DNA of 64,000 nt from Thalassotalea fonticola (GTDB lineage Bacteria > Pseudomonadota > Gammaproteobacteria > Enterobacterales > Alteromonadaceae), in contig NZ_CP136600.1 in NCBI RefSeq assembly GCF_032911225.1, positions 3,658,001-3,722,000 of the forward strand. The letters run 5' to 3'. Shown here piece after piece: positions 8,422 to 16,935 of the stretch (the stretch's first letter is position 1; each line of letters begins with the position of its first letter). The notes beneath the pieces were generated by a model. That model saw nothing but the letters and a program-made list of their open reading frames with translations. It did no database searches and was not told the origin of the DNA. The position numbers and the translations under genes are program-made.

Positions 8422-9991
8422 ATTATCTGTAGTTTCTGTTCTAATGTTATCTACTTGTTCAACTTTCGCTGGTGATTTACAGGTGACCCCAAGGTTGAGT
8501 GTCGATGAAATTTATAGTGACAATATAGAGCTGCGACCGAGAGCAAGAAACGATAACTTTGTGACACTACTAACGCCAGGGTTAAACCTTCAATACCTAG
8601 CCGACGGGGCGAGCGTTGATCTGGATTATGCTATAACACAAACTTGGTATAGCGATAATCATGACTTAGAGGACACCTACAATACTCTTCTCGCTAATGG
8701 CAGTATCGATTTGCTGCCTAATGGACTATCACTTCAAGCTTCAGCATCTATAACTCATGTTAGTCGAAGTGATGCCCGTAGCTCTTTTGCAGATTTTGTA
8801 TCCGCCAATACTGTTGAATATAGCAGCTACAAGGTTGGATTGGCTTACAATATTATTTCTTCAAGTTTTTCCGTCGACTCTGCTATTAATTTGGTTTTAG
8901 ATGAGGCTGAAGATAATGTTGGTGAAAGAGATGGCTATAACGCGTCATTTGCCAGCGAAAGTGGTCATAATTCACGACTGTTATTTTGGGATGTAAATAG
9001 CAATTATTTTGATTATGAAGAAAGTAGCCGCGAGGGACGGTTTTATATGGCCGATATGAAAATTGGTTATATTACTAACTCAAAAATCAATCCATTTCTA
9101 CGCTTTTATGACGAAGATTTCAGCGGCAATTTAGACGTGAGTGAAATTCAAGGCACATCTTCTATCGGAGCAGGCTTACGTTGGCGTGCTGCCGATCACC
9201 TAACTATCGATGTTTCTTACAATATTGTGGATGAAAAAAATGACTCACAAGGGGAAGCAGGCGATGAAACAGATGATTATTTCAGCGGTTCAATCGGGTG
9301 GAAACCGTCAGCGAGAACCGATTTGTTCGCTAAATACTATAAACGCTTTTTTGGCGATGCGTATCAACTGGCATATAGGCACAGAACAAAACGTTTGACC
9401 ACAACAATTAGTTATAATGAAGTAATCGATGCATTTGATCGTGCTGAATATGTGCCGACAGACATTCAAGAGTTATGGTGCCTAACTGGAGAGTCGGTAG
9501 AATTAGACAATTGTCTGTTATCGCCCGATGAAAGTGTTGATTTGAGCCAGTATACTTTTGTCGATACCGTATCCCAATTAGAATTGCAAAAATCTAATGC
9601 TTTTAGTTTAATTAAAACATTTAGTTTTACTACAGAACTAAGTTTAAGTCGAACTACTTACCAATTAAATTTAAAGACAGACAAAAGAGAAAATCTCGAA
9701 TTTGGAGATTACGACACTTATGATAGCGCGGGCTTTACAATCACTCGGCTTACCTCGAGAAGCTCGGAATTATCCTTTAAATTTAGCTATTATGAAAATA
9801 GCCTGAATGAAAACGATTTACTCTCCTCTGCTCAGAATGACTATTATCGTCGCTACAATATTGGATGGACCAAAACCTTAAATCGGACTCTCAATGTCAC
9901 CTATTCTGTTCTACACCTTAATAAAAGCTCAAACCTTTCTGTTAATTATGAAGAAAACCGTGTTTACCTGCAGCTAGTAAAAGAGTTTTAA
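8378..9991 (+). CDS. Outer-membrane beta-barrel of EPS export (TIGR03016-like)
   Basis: A large outer-membrane protein of the kind found in PEP-CTERM-associated EPS loci. After a signal peptide (hydrophobic stretch ending STFAG at about residue 32) almost the whole 537 residues are alternating polar/aromatic strands, such as VDLDYAITQTWYSD, ending in VYLQLVKEF with a C-terminal Phe, a typical barrel end. ATG 8378 has AAAAGG just upstream and overlaps the kinase gene by 44 bases; ATG 8399 (MVTNRRIK) would give a more compact signal peptide and is an alternative. The sequence is acidic outside the strands. Likely role: outer-membrane conduit or EPS anchoring, inferred from context. Confidence 0.85.
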   Translation: MAITDTVMVTNRRIKLSVVSVLMLSTCSTFAGDLQVTPRLSVDEIYSDNIELRPRARNDNFVTLLTPGLNLQYLADGASVDLDYAITQTWYSDNHDLEDTYNTLLANGSIDLLPNGLSLQASASITHVSRSDARSSFADFVSANTVEYSSYKVGLAYNIISSSFSVDSAINLVLDEAEDNVGERDGYNASFASESGHNSRLLFWDVNSNYFDYEESSREGRFYMADMKIGYITNSKINPFLRFYDEDFSGNLDVSEIQGTSSIGAGLRWRAADHLTIDVSYNIVDEKNDSQGEAGDETDDYFSGSIGWKPSARTDLFAKYYKRFFGDAYQLAYRHRTKRLTTTISYNEVIDAFDRAEYVPTDIQELWCLTGESVELDNCLLSPDESVDLSQYTFVDTVSQLELQKSNAFSLIKTFSFTTELSLSRTTYQLNLKTDKRENLEFGDYDTYDSAGFTITRLTSRSSELSFKFSYYENSLNENDLLSSAQNDYYRRYNIGWTKTLNRTLNVTYSVLHLNKSSNLSVNYEENRVYLQLVKEF

Positions 9992-9992
9992 T

Positions 9993-11063
9993 ATGTACGA
10001 AGAATATTACGATATAAAAACTAAACCCTTTCAATTAACCCCCGATCCAAAGTTTTTCTTTGCTTCGAGTAAGCATAAACAGGCACTTGCCTATTTACAA
10101 TATGGTTTAGAGCAAGGCGAAGGGTTTATCGTGATAACGGGTCCTGTAGGTACCGGTAAAACAACTCTGGCACTTAGCTTATTACAACAGATTAAAAACA
10201 GTAATATTAAAGCCATCCAAATCGTTACATGTCGATTATCGCCAGAAGATTTACTTGCTGTTATCGTCAAAGAATTTGGCCTGACTCCGTCTTCAAACAA
10301 TAAATCAGAGTTGTTAAAATCAATTGAGCGGCACCTGATTTATTTAGCTGAGCAGGGCAAGCGTGCCTTATTGCTGGTGGATGAGGCACAAAATCTACCT
10401 ACAGATACCGTTGAAGAGTTAAGAATGTTGTCCAATTTCCAAAAGAATGGCAAACCGTTATTGCAAAGCTTTTTACTCGGTCAAGAAGAATTAAGAACCA
10501 TCATCCAAAGTCCAGAGATGGAACAATTTCGGCAACGAATAATTGCTTCTTGTCACCTCCAACCACTTTCAACTGATGAAGTTAGCAAATACATTAACCA
10601 TCGATTGAATCTTGCAGAGATAAAAAATCCGAATCTATTTTCAGAAGACTGTTTTACCATAATTCAACAAAAAACCCTTGGGGTACCGAGAAAAATCAAT
10701 TTACTCATGGATCGCACCTTACTTTATGGGTTTTTGAATAATGTAAAATTCTTTGAAGTAAACGATGTATTGGCCGTGATTGATGAGATGGCGGATGAAC
10801 TGAGTGCTTCTATACACACTAGTCACTCTATGGAAGCCGCGGCCGTAACTAGAGGGTTAATAAATACTCAAGAGAATCAGCAAAATGTAAATTATGATAA
10901 CGAGAATATAATGCAGTTATTAACAAAAATGGACGACTTTTTACAAGAAAACATTGAAAAAAAAATTAAAATGAATCGTTATTTGGACAAGTTGATTAAA
11001 CAAAAAAATTTAATAGTCGCCAAGCCTAATGGCAGAGACGAGAATACGGAAACAAGGAATTAA
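9993..11063 (+). CDS. ExeA-like AAA ATPase of EPS locus (XrtA-associated)
   Basis: A cytoplasmic ATPase of the GspA/ExeA-like family found at the end of PEP-CTERM EPS operons. It opens with MYEEYYDIKTKPFQLTPDP, the family N-terminus, and carries Walker A GPVGTGKTT (about residues 50-58) and Walker B ALLLVDEAQN (about 126-135), followed by the AAA lid. Residues beyond about 270 are low-complexity and helical. It starts one base after the barrel gene, so it is the last gene of the export operon. No GspB-like partner or peptidoglycan-binding domain is seen, in contrast with true ExeA. Its precise task in EPS export is not known. Confidence 0.9.
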   Translation: MYEEYYDIKTKPFQLTPDPKFFFASSKHKQALAYLQYGLEQGEGFIVITGPVGTGKTTLALSLLQQIKNSNIKAIQIVTCRLSPEDLLAVIVKEFGLTPSSNNKSELLKSIERHLIYLAEQGKRALLLVDEAQNLPTDTVEELRMLSNFQKNGKPLLQSFLLGQEELRTIIQSPEMEQFRQRIIASCHLQPLSTDEVSKYINHRLNLAEIKNPNLFSEDCFTIIQQKTLGVPRKINLLMDRTLLYGFLNNVKFFEVNDVLAVIDEMADELSASIHTSHSMEAAAVTRGLINTQENQQNVNYDNENIMQLLTKMDDFLQENIEKKIKMNRYLDKLIKQKNLIVAKPNGRDENTETRN

Positions 11064-11320
11064 CAAGGATAGGTTGGACTATACTTCTTATACGAAGCTG
11101 ACTAAATATCTGTTCATTTTTTTAATGGTTAAAACAAATAACTACGGCTTTATAAAATTGAAAAGAGGGATAACTACTTACTAAATTTCAGGCAGGGTAA
11201 TTACCCGTTTTTCCTCATGAAAATAGGCCATATACTTAATAAAATTGGTATAAACTAGGTCAATTTTAGGGGCAGACAAAACGAGACTTTGTGCGCATAG
11301 ATTCTTCGTACTTAATTAAA
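11064..11320. other. Intergenic spacer after EPS export operon
   Basis: About 260 bases between the ATPase stop and the terminator of the first paralogue. I see no open frame of coding quality, no strong hairpin with a T-run for the EPS operon, and no RNA gene. The sequence is AT-rich. Confidence 0.4.
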
Positions 11321-11360
11321 AGTAAAGGCGTGTAAACCAATTAAAACGGGATTACACACC
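11321..11360 (-). terminator. Terminator of paralogue 1
   Basis: On the minus strand the transcript folds GGTGTGTAA with TTACACGCC (one G-U pair) and then runs into a T-rich stretch. On the plus strand the same position would be a C/A mismatch, so the hairpin suits minus-strand transcription. It sits 13 bases past the stop of the gene at 11374. Confidence 0.8.
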
Positions 11361-11373
11361 TCTATGAGTGTTG

Positions 11374-13617
11374 CTAGCTACTCGTTTTCAAGAATAAGTA
11401 AGTGCCCCAGGCATTACTACGGTTATTCCAGTTAAACTTTCTTTCAGTTGCGCCGTTACTTCCGCATGACTGGGTAAAGTAACTGTTATGAATGTCTTCA
11501 ATTAAATTATTAAATTCTGCTTTTTCAGCCGTATCGTTGCTAAAGTGATAGCCCATCGCTAAGGTTAAAACAGCTTCAGCGTTATGTGCATCCGAAGACT
11601 GACCGTTACTATTCTGCGTCGAAATCAATGCTTGGTCATCCGCGGTAGAAGAGCCTGAATATAAGACGATAGGCTTATAACCGTTAGTTTCTACAGAGCA
11701 GCTACTGTTCCACTCATCACCATTAGGTAAATCAGACAAGCCGCTGCCAAATTTATCGATATAACCGCTCGATGTGTTAAAGCCCCATTTCAGTGCGCCT
11801 CTGGCCATACCTAACAACATCTGTTTGATTTTATCTGAAGGCGCTATTTGATATTGATGCCATAGGGCATCGACAATATTCTCACTCATCCATGGCGAGA
11901 AACGTCTATCGTCGGCAATAACACCCGGATAGCTCTGACCTTCATGACGTGCCCATGAATGACGGAATGTACCATCAACAGCAAAGCCATCCGGCGGAGT
12001 TTGTTGCATATCATAGAGCACATCAATACGCTGGTTTATATCCGTTAATATCGACTCGGCGTGTTCTGGTAACAGTTCGTAAGCGATAACTTTCGCCAAT
12101 AAGGTAATACCGGCACTTCGTTCCGTGAAACTACCGTCGGCTTCGTAATTATCATAATTATCCCCTTGGTAGTGCGTTTCATCGGCCAAATCTGCCATTT
12201 TCTTCAGAAAAACTTTATCACTAAATACGTTGTCGATACCGGTTAATGCCGTATGAAGTTTGATCGGCTCTAGGTATAGGTATTTAGTATCGCAAGCTTT
12301 GCTCGAACCATTGATATTTAAACCGCCGGCACAATCTGGGTATGATGCTTGCCCCTGGGTGACTAAATTGCTTTGCCAATAATGATATGACTGTATTGCC
12401 TCAACATAACAGTCAGTTTGACCGTTTCTCATACACATTTTATAAAGCGCTGTTGGACGGTCAAATAACCAGTCGGATAAAGAAGAGCTGTCAAAATTAA
12501 GGTCTTTGGCCCAACTAAACTGCGCTGTTGTATAGGTTTTATGATTATCACTGGCTTCTGGTTTAAACGGCTCGATCAGTTGCGAGTCGGCAAGGTATTG
12601 AGGTTTATGGATAGCAACGATTTTCGGAATGTCGACGCCGGCTTTACCCGAAACTGTACTGGCGGTTAAGGATTGTGACAACGACTGTTCGCTAAGATCT
12701 TGGGCTGTATCACGCTCTTCGCTGATATCCCAACTGTAAGTTTGTTCTTCACCGCTATTCATATCGGCGTAAAACTGTACTTTAACCGCACGTATTGTAT
12801 TGTCAGGAGCGGTTTTAAAGTGCCATTGCAGGGTTGGTTTCACAAAAATGTTTACTTCCTGACCTGACTCGTCAAATATTTTAACCATATCGGTGCTGGC
12901 TAGTGCGCCAGGAGCAAATGGAATGCCCATCGTAACCAGAGTATTACCCGAAGAATCTATCGAACTTAAAGTGAAGTGTTCAGGATCTGTAGGCACAGGG
13001 TCCACAGGGTCCACAGGGTCTGTTGGGTCTACTGGATCAGTTGGGTCTACTGGGTCAGTTGGGTCAACTGGATCAGTTGGGTCTACAGGGTCAGTTGGGT
13101 CTACTGGGTCAGTTGGGTCTACTGGGTCAGTTGGGTCTACAGGATCAGTTGGGTCAACTGGATCAGTTGGGTCTACTGGCTTTGAAGCGGTGGTGAAAAC
13201 CGAACTGGTTTCGGTGATTTCCCTTGCAGATGTTTCTTCGGAGCCAATGGTAAGTGTATACTTACTTGAGTAATCTAAATCTTCTGACGGGGTAAAAATA
13301 AGCTGGTCATCAGAGATGACACTGCTACCGGCGACTTCCCCTTGTGAATTTTCCAATATGACCGTTGATTGCACCCCTGGTGATTCGATTGATTCTGAGA
13401 ATGTCACTTCGATATTTGGGCTTATAGTGATTTCATCAGCATTAGCTGCTGGGGTATGACTATCAACAGTGATCGGGGTATTTGGATCTACAGGGGCATC
13501 GGATTCATTATCACCACCTCCACCTCCACATGCAGTTAAAGTAATCAACACAAGTGCCTGCACCAGCAATGAACACTTTCTTTTGTGATAATTGAATTGA
13601 ATTTTATTGTTTAACAT
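11374..13617 (-). CDS. Repeat-linker lipoprotein, putative polysaccharide lyase/hydrolase, copy 1
   Basis: A 747-residue exported protein. The signal peptide ends in lipobox LTAC (Cys30) followed by five Gly, so it is a lipoprotein. Next come one Ig-like/SbsA-type domain (about 50-148, TPAANADEI, VTFSESIES, LIFTPSEDLDYSSKYTLTIG), a linker of repeated PTDPVD hexapeptides (about 150-215), a beta-rich part (about 218-330, LVTMGIPFAPGAL, RAVKVQF) and a helical C-terminal part (about 340-747, LFDRPTALYKMC, FRHSWARHE, RRFSPWMSENIVDALWH). The GIPFAPGAL section recalls the N-terminal domain of PcRGLX/YetA-type lyases and the helical part an alpha/alpha toroid; this is inference from pattern only. No PEP-CTERM tail. 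Its position next to an EPS operon suggests action on a surface polymer. Confidence 0.85.
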   Translation of the reverse strand: MLNNKIQFNYHKRKCSLLVQALVLITLTACGGGGGDNESDAPVDPNTPITVDSHTPAANADEITISPNIEVTFSESIESPGVQSTVILENSQGEVAGSSVISDDQLIFTPSEDLDYSSKYTLTIGSEETSAREITETSSVFTTASKPVDPTDPVDPTDPVDPTDPVDPTDPVDPTDPVDPTDPVDPTDPVDPTDPVDPTDPVDPVDPVPTDPEHFTLSSIDSSGNTLVTMGIPFAPGALASTDMVKIFDESGQEVNIFVKPTLQWHFKTAPDNTIRAVKVQFYADMNSGEEQTYSWDISEERDTAQDLSEQSLSQSLTASTVSGKAGVDIPKIVAIHKPQYLADSQLIEPFKPEASDNHKTYTTAQFSWAKDLNFDSSSLSDWLFDRPTALYKMCMRNGQTDCYVEAIQSYHYWQSNLVTQGQASYPDCAGGLNINGSSKACDTKYLYLEPIKLHTALTGIDNVFSDKVFLKKMADLADETHYQGDNYDNYEADGSFTERSAGITLLAKVIAYELLPEHAESILTDINQRIDVLYDMQQTPPDGFAVDGTFRHSWARHEGQSYPGVIADDRRFSPWMSENIVDALWHQYQIAPSDKIKQMLLGMARGALKWGFNTSSGYIDKFGSGLSDLPNGDEWNSSCSVETNGYKPIVLYSGSSTADDQALISTQNSNGQSSDAHNAEAVLTLAMGYHFSNDTAEKAEFNNLIEDIHNSYFTQSCGSNGATERKFNWNNRSNAWGTYLFLKTSS
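12990..13185 (-). repeat. 18-bp tandem repeats encoding PTDPVD linker
   Basis: About ten near-identical 18-bp units in frame within copy 1. They encode a proline/aspartate linker between the Ig-like module and the C-terminal enzyme-like part. Copy 2 has almost none of these units, so the array is prone to expansion and loss. The opposite strand shows an open frame of Gly-Ser-Thr-Val repeats, which is a shadow of the array. Confidence 0.95.
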
Positions 13618-14232
13618 TCTAATTTACCGTAATGATGTTTTTGTTTTCAAAAGCTGAGTTACCTTAACTACTCCCTTCAGGTACTCTTTGTATGGCCTTT
13701 AATGAATTTACTTCCATTGCAATTGATGGCCAATCAATCCGAGCAATTAATTAAATTAGAAACAAGAACTCCACTTGTTTATATTGCTCATTTTTAATTC
13801 GATCCACTAGCCGTTTCCACTACTGCTTTTCCCTTCGTCCTATATTTAAAACACCTTCAATCGCGATTTGTTCAGGCACAGTAATCCCGTGCAAAAGTGA
13901 TTGATTTAAATCTCATGGATTATGATGTACTTCAAATAATGGCGCGTGTTACAGGCGGGGCTGCTGCTTACTATTATTGAACCGATTAAATTTCCTACAA
14001 AGATTAACAGGATTGTTTGTATCAATTTGTAACGATTTGTACAAAACTTAAGCGGAATTGGACTTAAAAAGCAGCAAAAATAAATTTCTTATATGAATCA
14101 GTAAGTAAAAATACAAGTTTAGAAAAATTTTTTTTTGCATTTAAACAATATAATGACGTTTGTCGCTATTGTGGGCATAGTTCCACAATTTTATTTCAAG
14201 TCCGATAATTAGTAATGTCATCATTTCGCTTA
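13618..14232. promoter_or_regulatory. Long leader/promoter region of paralogue 1
   Basis: More than 600 bases without a gene. It is alignable over most of its length with the region upstream of copy 2 (16355-16854). Shared blocks include a minus-strand hairpin at 13656-13686 (GAGTACCT against AGGTAACTC, enclosing a purine-rich loop), a block near 13905-13950 (CATAATCCATGAGATTTAAA on the minus strand) and TATATGAATCAGTAAGTAAA at 14091-14110. No strong Shine-Dalgarno precedes the ATG at 13617. The conservation suggests a transcribed 5' leader plus promoter, duplicated with the gene. Confidence 0.5.
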
Positions 14233-14274
14233 AAAATAAAGGCGTGTAAACCAATTAAAACAGGATTACACACC
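14233..14274 (-). terminator. Terminator of paralogue 2
   Basis: Almost identical to the copy 1 terminator: minus-strand stem GGTGTGTAA/TTACACGCC, followed by TTTATTTTTA. It was duplicated together with the gene and lies 13 bases past the stop of the gene at 14288. Confidence 0.82.
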
Positions 14275-14287
14275 TCTATGAGTGTTG

Positions 14288-16354
14288 CTAGCTACTCGTT
14301 TTCAAGAATAAGTAAGTGCCCCAGGCATTACTACGGTTATTCCAGTTAAACTTTCTTTCAGTTGCGCCGTTACTTCCACATGACTGGGTAAAGTAACTGT
14401 TATGAATGTCTTCAATTAAATTATTAAATTCTGCTTTTTCAGCCGTATCGTTGCTAAAGTGATAGCCCATCGCTAAGGTTAAAACAGCTTCAGCGTTATG
14501 TGCATCCGAAGACTGACCGTTACTATTCTGCGTCGAAATCAATGCTTGGTCATCCGCGGTAGAAGAGCCTGAATATAAGACGATAGGCTTATAACCGTTA
14601 GTTTCTACAGAGCAGCTACTGTTCCACTCATCACCATTAGGTAAATCAGACAAGCCGCTGCCAAATTTATCGATATAACCGCTCGATGTGTTAAAGCCCC
14701 ATTTCAGTGCGCCTCTGGCCATACCTAACAACATCTGTTTGATTTTATCTGAAGGCGCTATTTGATATTGATGCCATAGGGCATCGACAATATTCTCACT
14801 CATCCATGGCGAGAAACGTCTATCGTCGGCAATAACACCCGGATAGCTCTGACCTTCATGACGTGCCCATGAATGACGGAATGTATCATCAACAGCAAAG
14901 CCATCCGGCGGAGTTTGTTGCATATCATAGAGCACATCAATACGCTGGTTTATATCCGTTAATATCGACTCGGCGTGTTCTGGTAACAGTTCGTAAGCGA
15001 TAACTTTCGCCAATAAGGTAATACCGGCACTTCGTTCCGTGAAACTACCGTCGGCTTCGTAATTATCATAATTATCCCCTTGGTAGTGCGTTTCATCGGC
15101 CAAATCTGCCATTTTCTTCAGAAAAACTTTATCACTGAATACGTTGTCGATACCGGTTAATGCCGTATGAAGCTTGATCGGCTCTAAGTAAAGGTATTTA
15201 GTATCGCAAGCTTTGCTCGAACCATTGATATTTAAACCGCCGGCACAATCTGGGTATGATGCTTGCCCCTGGGTGACTAAATTGCTTTGCCAATAATGAT
15301 ATGACTGTATTGCTTCCACATAACAGTCAGTTTGACCCGTTCTCATGCACATTTTATAAAGTGCTGTTGGACGGTCAAATAACCAGTCGGATAAAGAAGA
15401 GCTGTCAAAATTAAGGTCTTTGGCCCAACTAAACTGCGCTGTTGTATAGGTTTTATGATTATCACTGGCTTCTGGTTTAAACGGCTCGATCAGTTGCGAG
15501 TCGGCAAGGTATTGAGGTTTATGGATAGCAACGATTTTCGGAATGTCGACGCCGGCTTTACCCGAAACTGTACTGGCGGTTAAGGATTGTGACAACGACT
15601 GCTCGCTAAGATCTTGGGCTGTATCACGCTCTTCGCTGATATCCCAACTGTAAGTTTGTTCTTCACCGCTATCCATATCGACGTAAAACTGTACTTTAAC
15701 CGCACGTATTGTATTGTCAGGAGCGGTTTTAAAGTGCCATTGCAGGGTTGGTTTCACAAAAATGTTTACTTCCTGACCTGACTCGTCAAATATTTTAACC
15801 ATATCGGTGTTCGCTAGTGCTCCAGGAGCAAATGGAATGCCCATAGTAACCAGAGTATTACCTGATGAATTGATCGAGCTCAAGGTGAAGTGTTCAGGCT
15901 CTACTGGATCTACCGGCTTTGAAGCGGTGGTGAAAACCGAACTGGATTCGGTGATTTCCCTTGCTGATGTTTCTTCAGAGCCTATAGTAATAGTGTACTT
16001 GCTTGAATAATCTAAATATTCTGACGGGGTAAAGGTAAGTTTTTCATCAGAAATGATACTGCTACCGGGGATGGCCCCTTGTGAATTTTCCAATACAACG
16101 GTTGTTTGCATCCCAGGTAATTCGATTGATTCTGAGAATAGTACTTCGATGTTTGGAGTTATATCGATATTATCAGCATTAGCTGCCGGAGTGAGGCTGT
16201 CAACAGTGATCGGGGTATCTGGATCTACAGGGACATCGGATTCATTATCACCACCTCCACCTCCACATGCAGTTAAAGTAATTAACACAAGTGCCTGCAA
16301 CTGCAATGAACACTTTTTTTTATAATAATTGAATTGAATTTTATTGTTTAACAC
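14288..16354 (-). CDS. Lipoprotein, putative polysaccharide lyase/hydrolase, copy 2
   Basis: The 688-residue second paralogue. It has the same build as copy 1: lipobox LTAC (Cys30), one Ig-like module (about 50-148), then the beta-rich and helical C-terminal parts. The linker is reduced to KPVDPVEPEHF, which explains most of the length difference. From the linker to the stop it differs from copy 1 at only a few residues (for example MCMRTGQ for MCMRNGQ, AVDDTF for AVDGTF), so the duplication is recent or kept alike by gene conversion; the Ig-like module is more diverged. The start is GTG at 16354, with GGTGA seven bases upstream, where copy 1 uses ATG. Function is as inferred for copy 1. Confidence 0.85.
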   Translation of the reverse strand: MLNNKIQFNYYKKKCSLQLQALVLITLTACGGGGGDNESDVPVDPDTPITVDSLTPAANADNIDITPNIEVLFSESIELPGMQTTVVLENSQGAIPGSSIISDEKLTFTPSEYLDYSSKYTITIGSEETSAREITESSSVFTTASKPVDPVEPEHFTLSSINSSGNTLVTMGIPFAPGALANTDMVKIFDESGQEVNIFVKPTLQWHFKTAPDNTIRAVKVQFYVDMDSGEEQTYSWDISEERDTAQDLSEQSLSQSLTASTVSGKAGVDIPKIVAIHKPQYLADSQLIEPFKPEASDNHKTYTTAQFSWAKDLNFDSSSLSDWLFDRPTALYKMCMRTGQTDCYVEAIQSYHYWQSNLVTQGQASYPDCAGGLNINGSSKACDTKYLYLEPIKLHTALTGIDNVFSDKVFLKKMADLADETHYQGDNYDNYEADGSFTERSAGITLLAKVIAYELLPEHAESILTDINQRIDVLYDMQQTPPDGFAVDDTFRHSWARHEGQSYPGVIADDRRFSPWMSENIVDALWHQYQIAPSDKIKQMLLGMARGALKWGFNTSSGYIDKFGSGLSDLPNGDEWNSSCSVETNGYKPIVLYSGSSTADDQALISTQNSNGQSSDAHNAEAVLTLAMGYHFSNDTAEKAEFNNLIEDIHNSYFTQSCGSNGATERKFNWNNRSNAWGTYLFLKTSS

Positions 16355-16854
16355 TTTGATTCACCGTAATGATTTTTTAATTTTCAAAAGCTGAGTTACC
16401 TTAACTATTCCTTTCAGGTACCCTTTGTATGACCTTTAATTAATTGCTTTCCATTACAACTGATGGCCAATTTATCCGGGCAATAAGTAAAATTAGGAGC
16501 AAGAACGCCTTTCACCAAAATTGCTCATTTTTAATCCGCCCGTTTAGCTGTTGCCGCTGCTGCTGTTGTTTCCCTCCTATATTCAAAGCATTACAAATCG
16601 AGTTTTGTCCAGGCGCAACAATGCCAGGCAAAATTGAGCAATTTAAATCTCATGGATTATGACGTACTTCAAATAATGACGAGTGTTACAGGAAGTTCTG
16701 TTCTTACTATTATTGAACCGTTTAAGTTTCCAACAGATGTTAACAGCATCGCTTGCGCCAATCCGTAACGAATTGTAGGAAGAATGTACAGAAAGCGACT
16801 CAAAAAACAGCAGCTGATATTTTCTTATATGAATCAGTAAGTAAAAAATATGCA
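16355..16854. promoter_or_regulatory. Long leader/promoter region of paralogue 2
   Basis: About 500 bases without a gene, similar to 13618-14232. The conserved hairpin is at 16393-16423, where one base pair of copy 1 (A-U) is a G-U pair, so pairing is kept. A small open frame at 16444-16662 on the plus strand is Cys-rich, has no counterpart in the copy 1 leader and looks spurious. Confidence 0.5.
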
Positions 16855-16901
16855 GAAAAAATAAAGGCGTGCAATCCGATGAACAACAGGATTTGCACGC
16901 C
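16855..16901 (-). terminator. Terminator of paralogue 3
   Basis: Minus-strand stem GGCGTGCAAATCC with GGATTGCACGCC (one bulged base), followed by TTTATTTTTT. Compared with the copies 1 and 2 terminators, a T-A pair has become C-G and a G-U pair C-G: the sequence changes but pairing is kept. Confidence 0.85.
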
Positions 16902-16935
16902 TCTATAGATATTGTAAGTAACTAGTGGTTAGTGA

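Noticed and set aside
12893..13273. Plus-strand frame of Gly-Ser-Thr-Val repeats opposite copy 1
   Set aside because: It is the antisense reading of the PTDPVD array and Ig-like module; no start signal and no counterpart beside copy 2.
16444..16662. 72-residue Cys-rich frame in the copy 2 leader
   Set aside because: Not preserved in the copy 1 leader, low coding quality.
16738..16773. Sigma-54-like GG-N10-GC element in the copy 2 leader
   Set aside because: The matching position in the copy 1 leader has lost the GG, and the flanking bases fit poorly.
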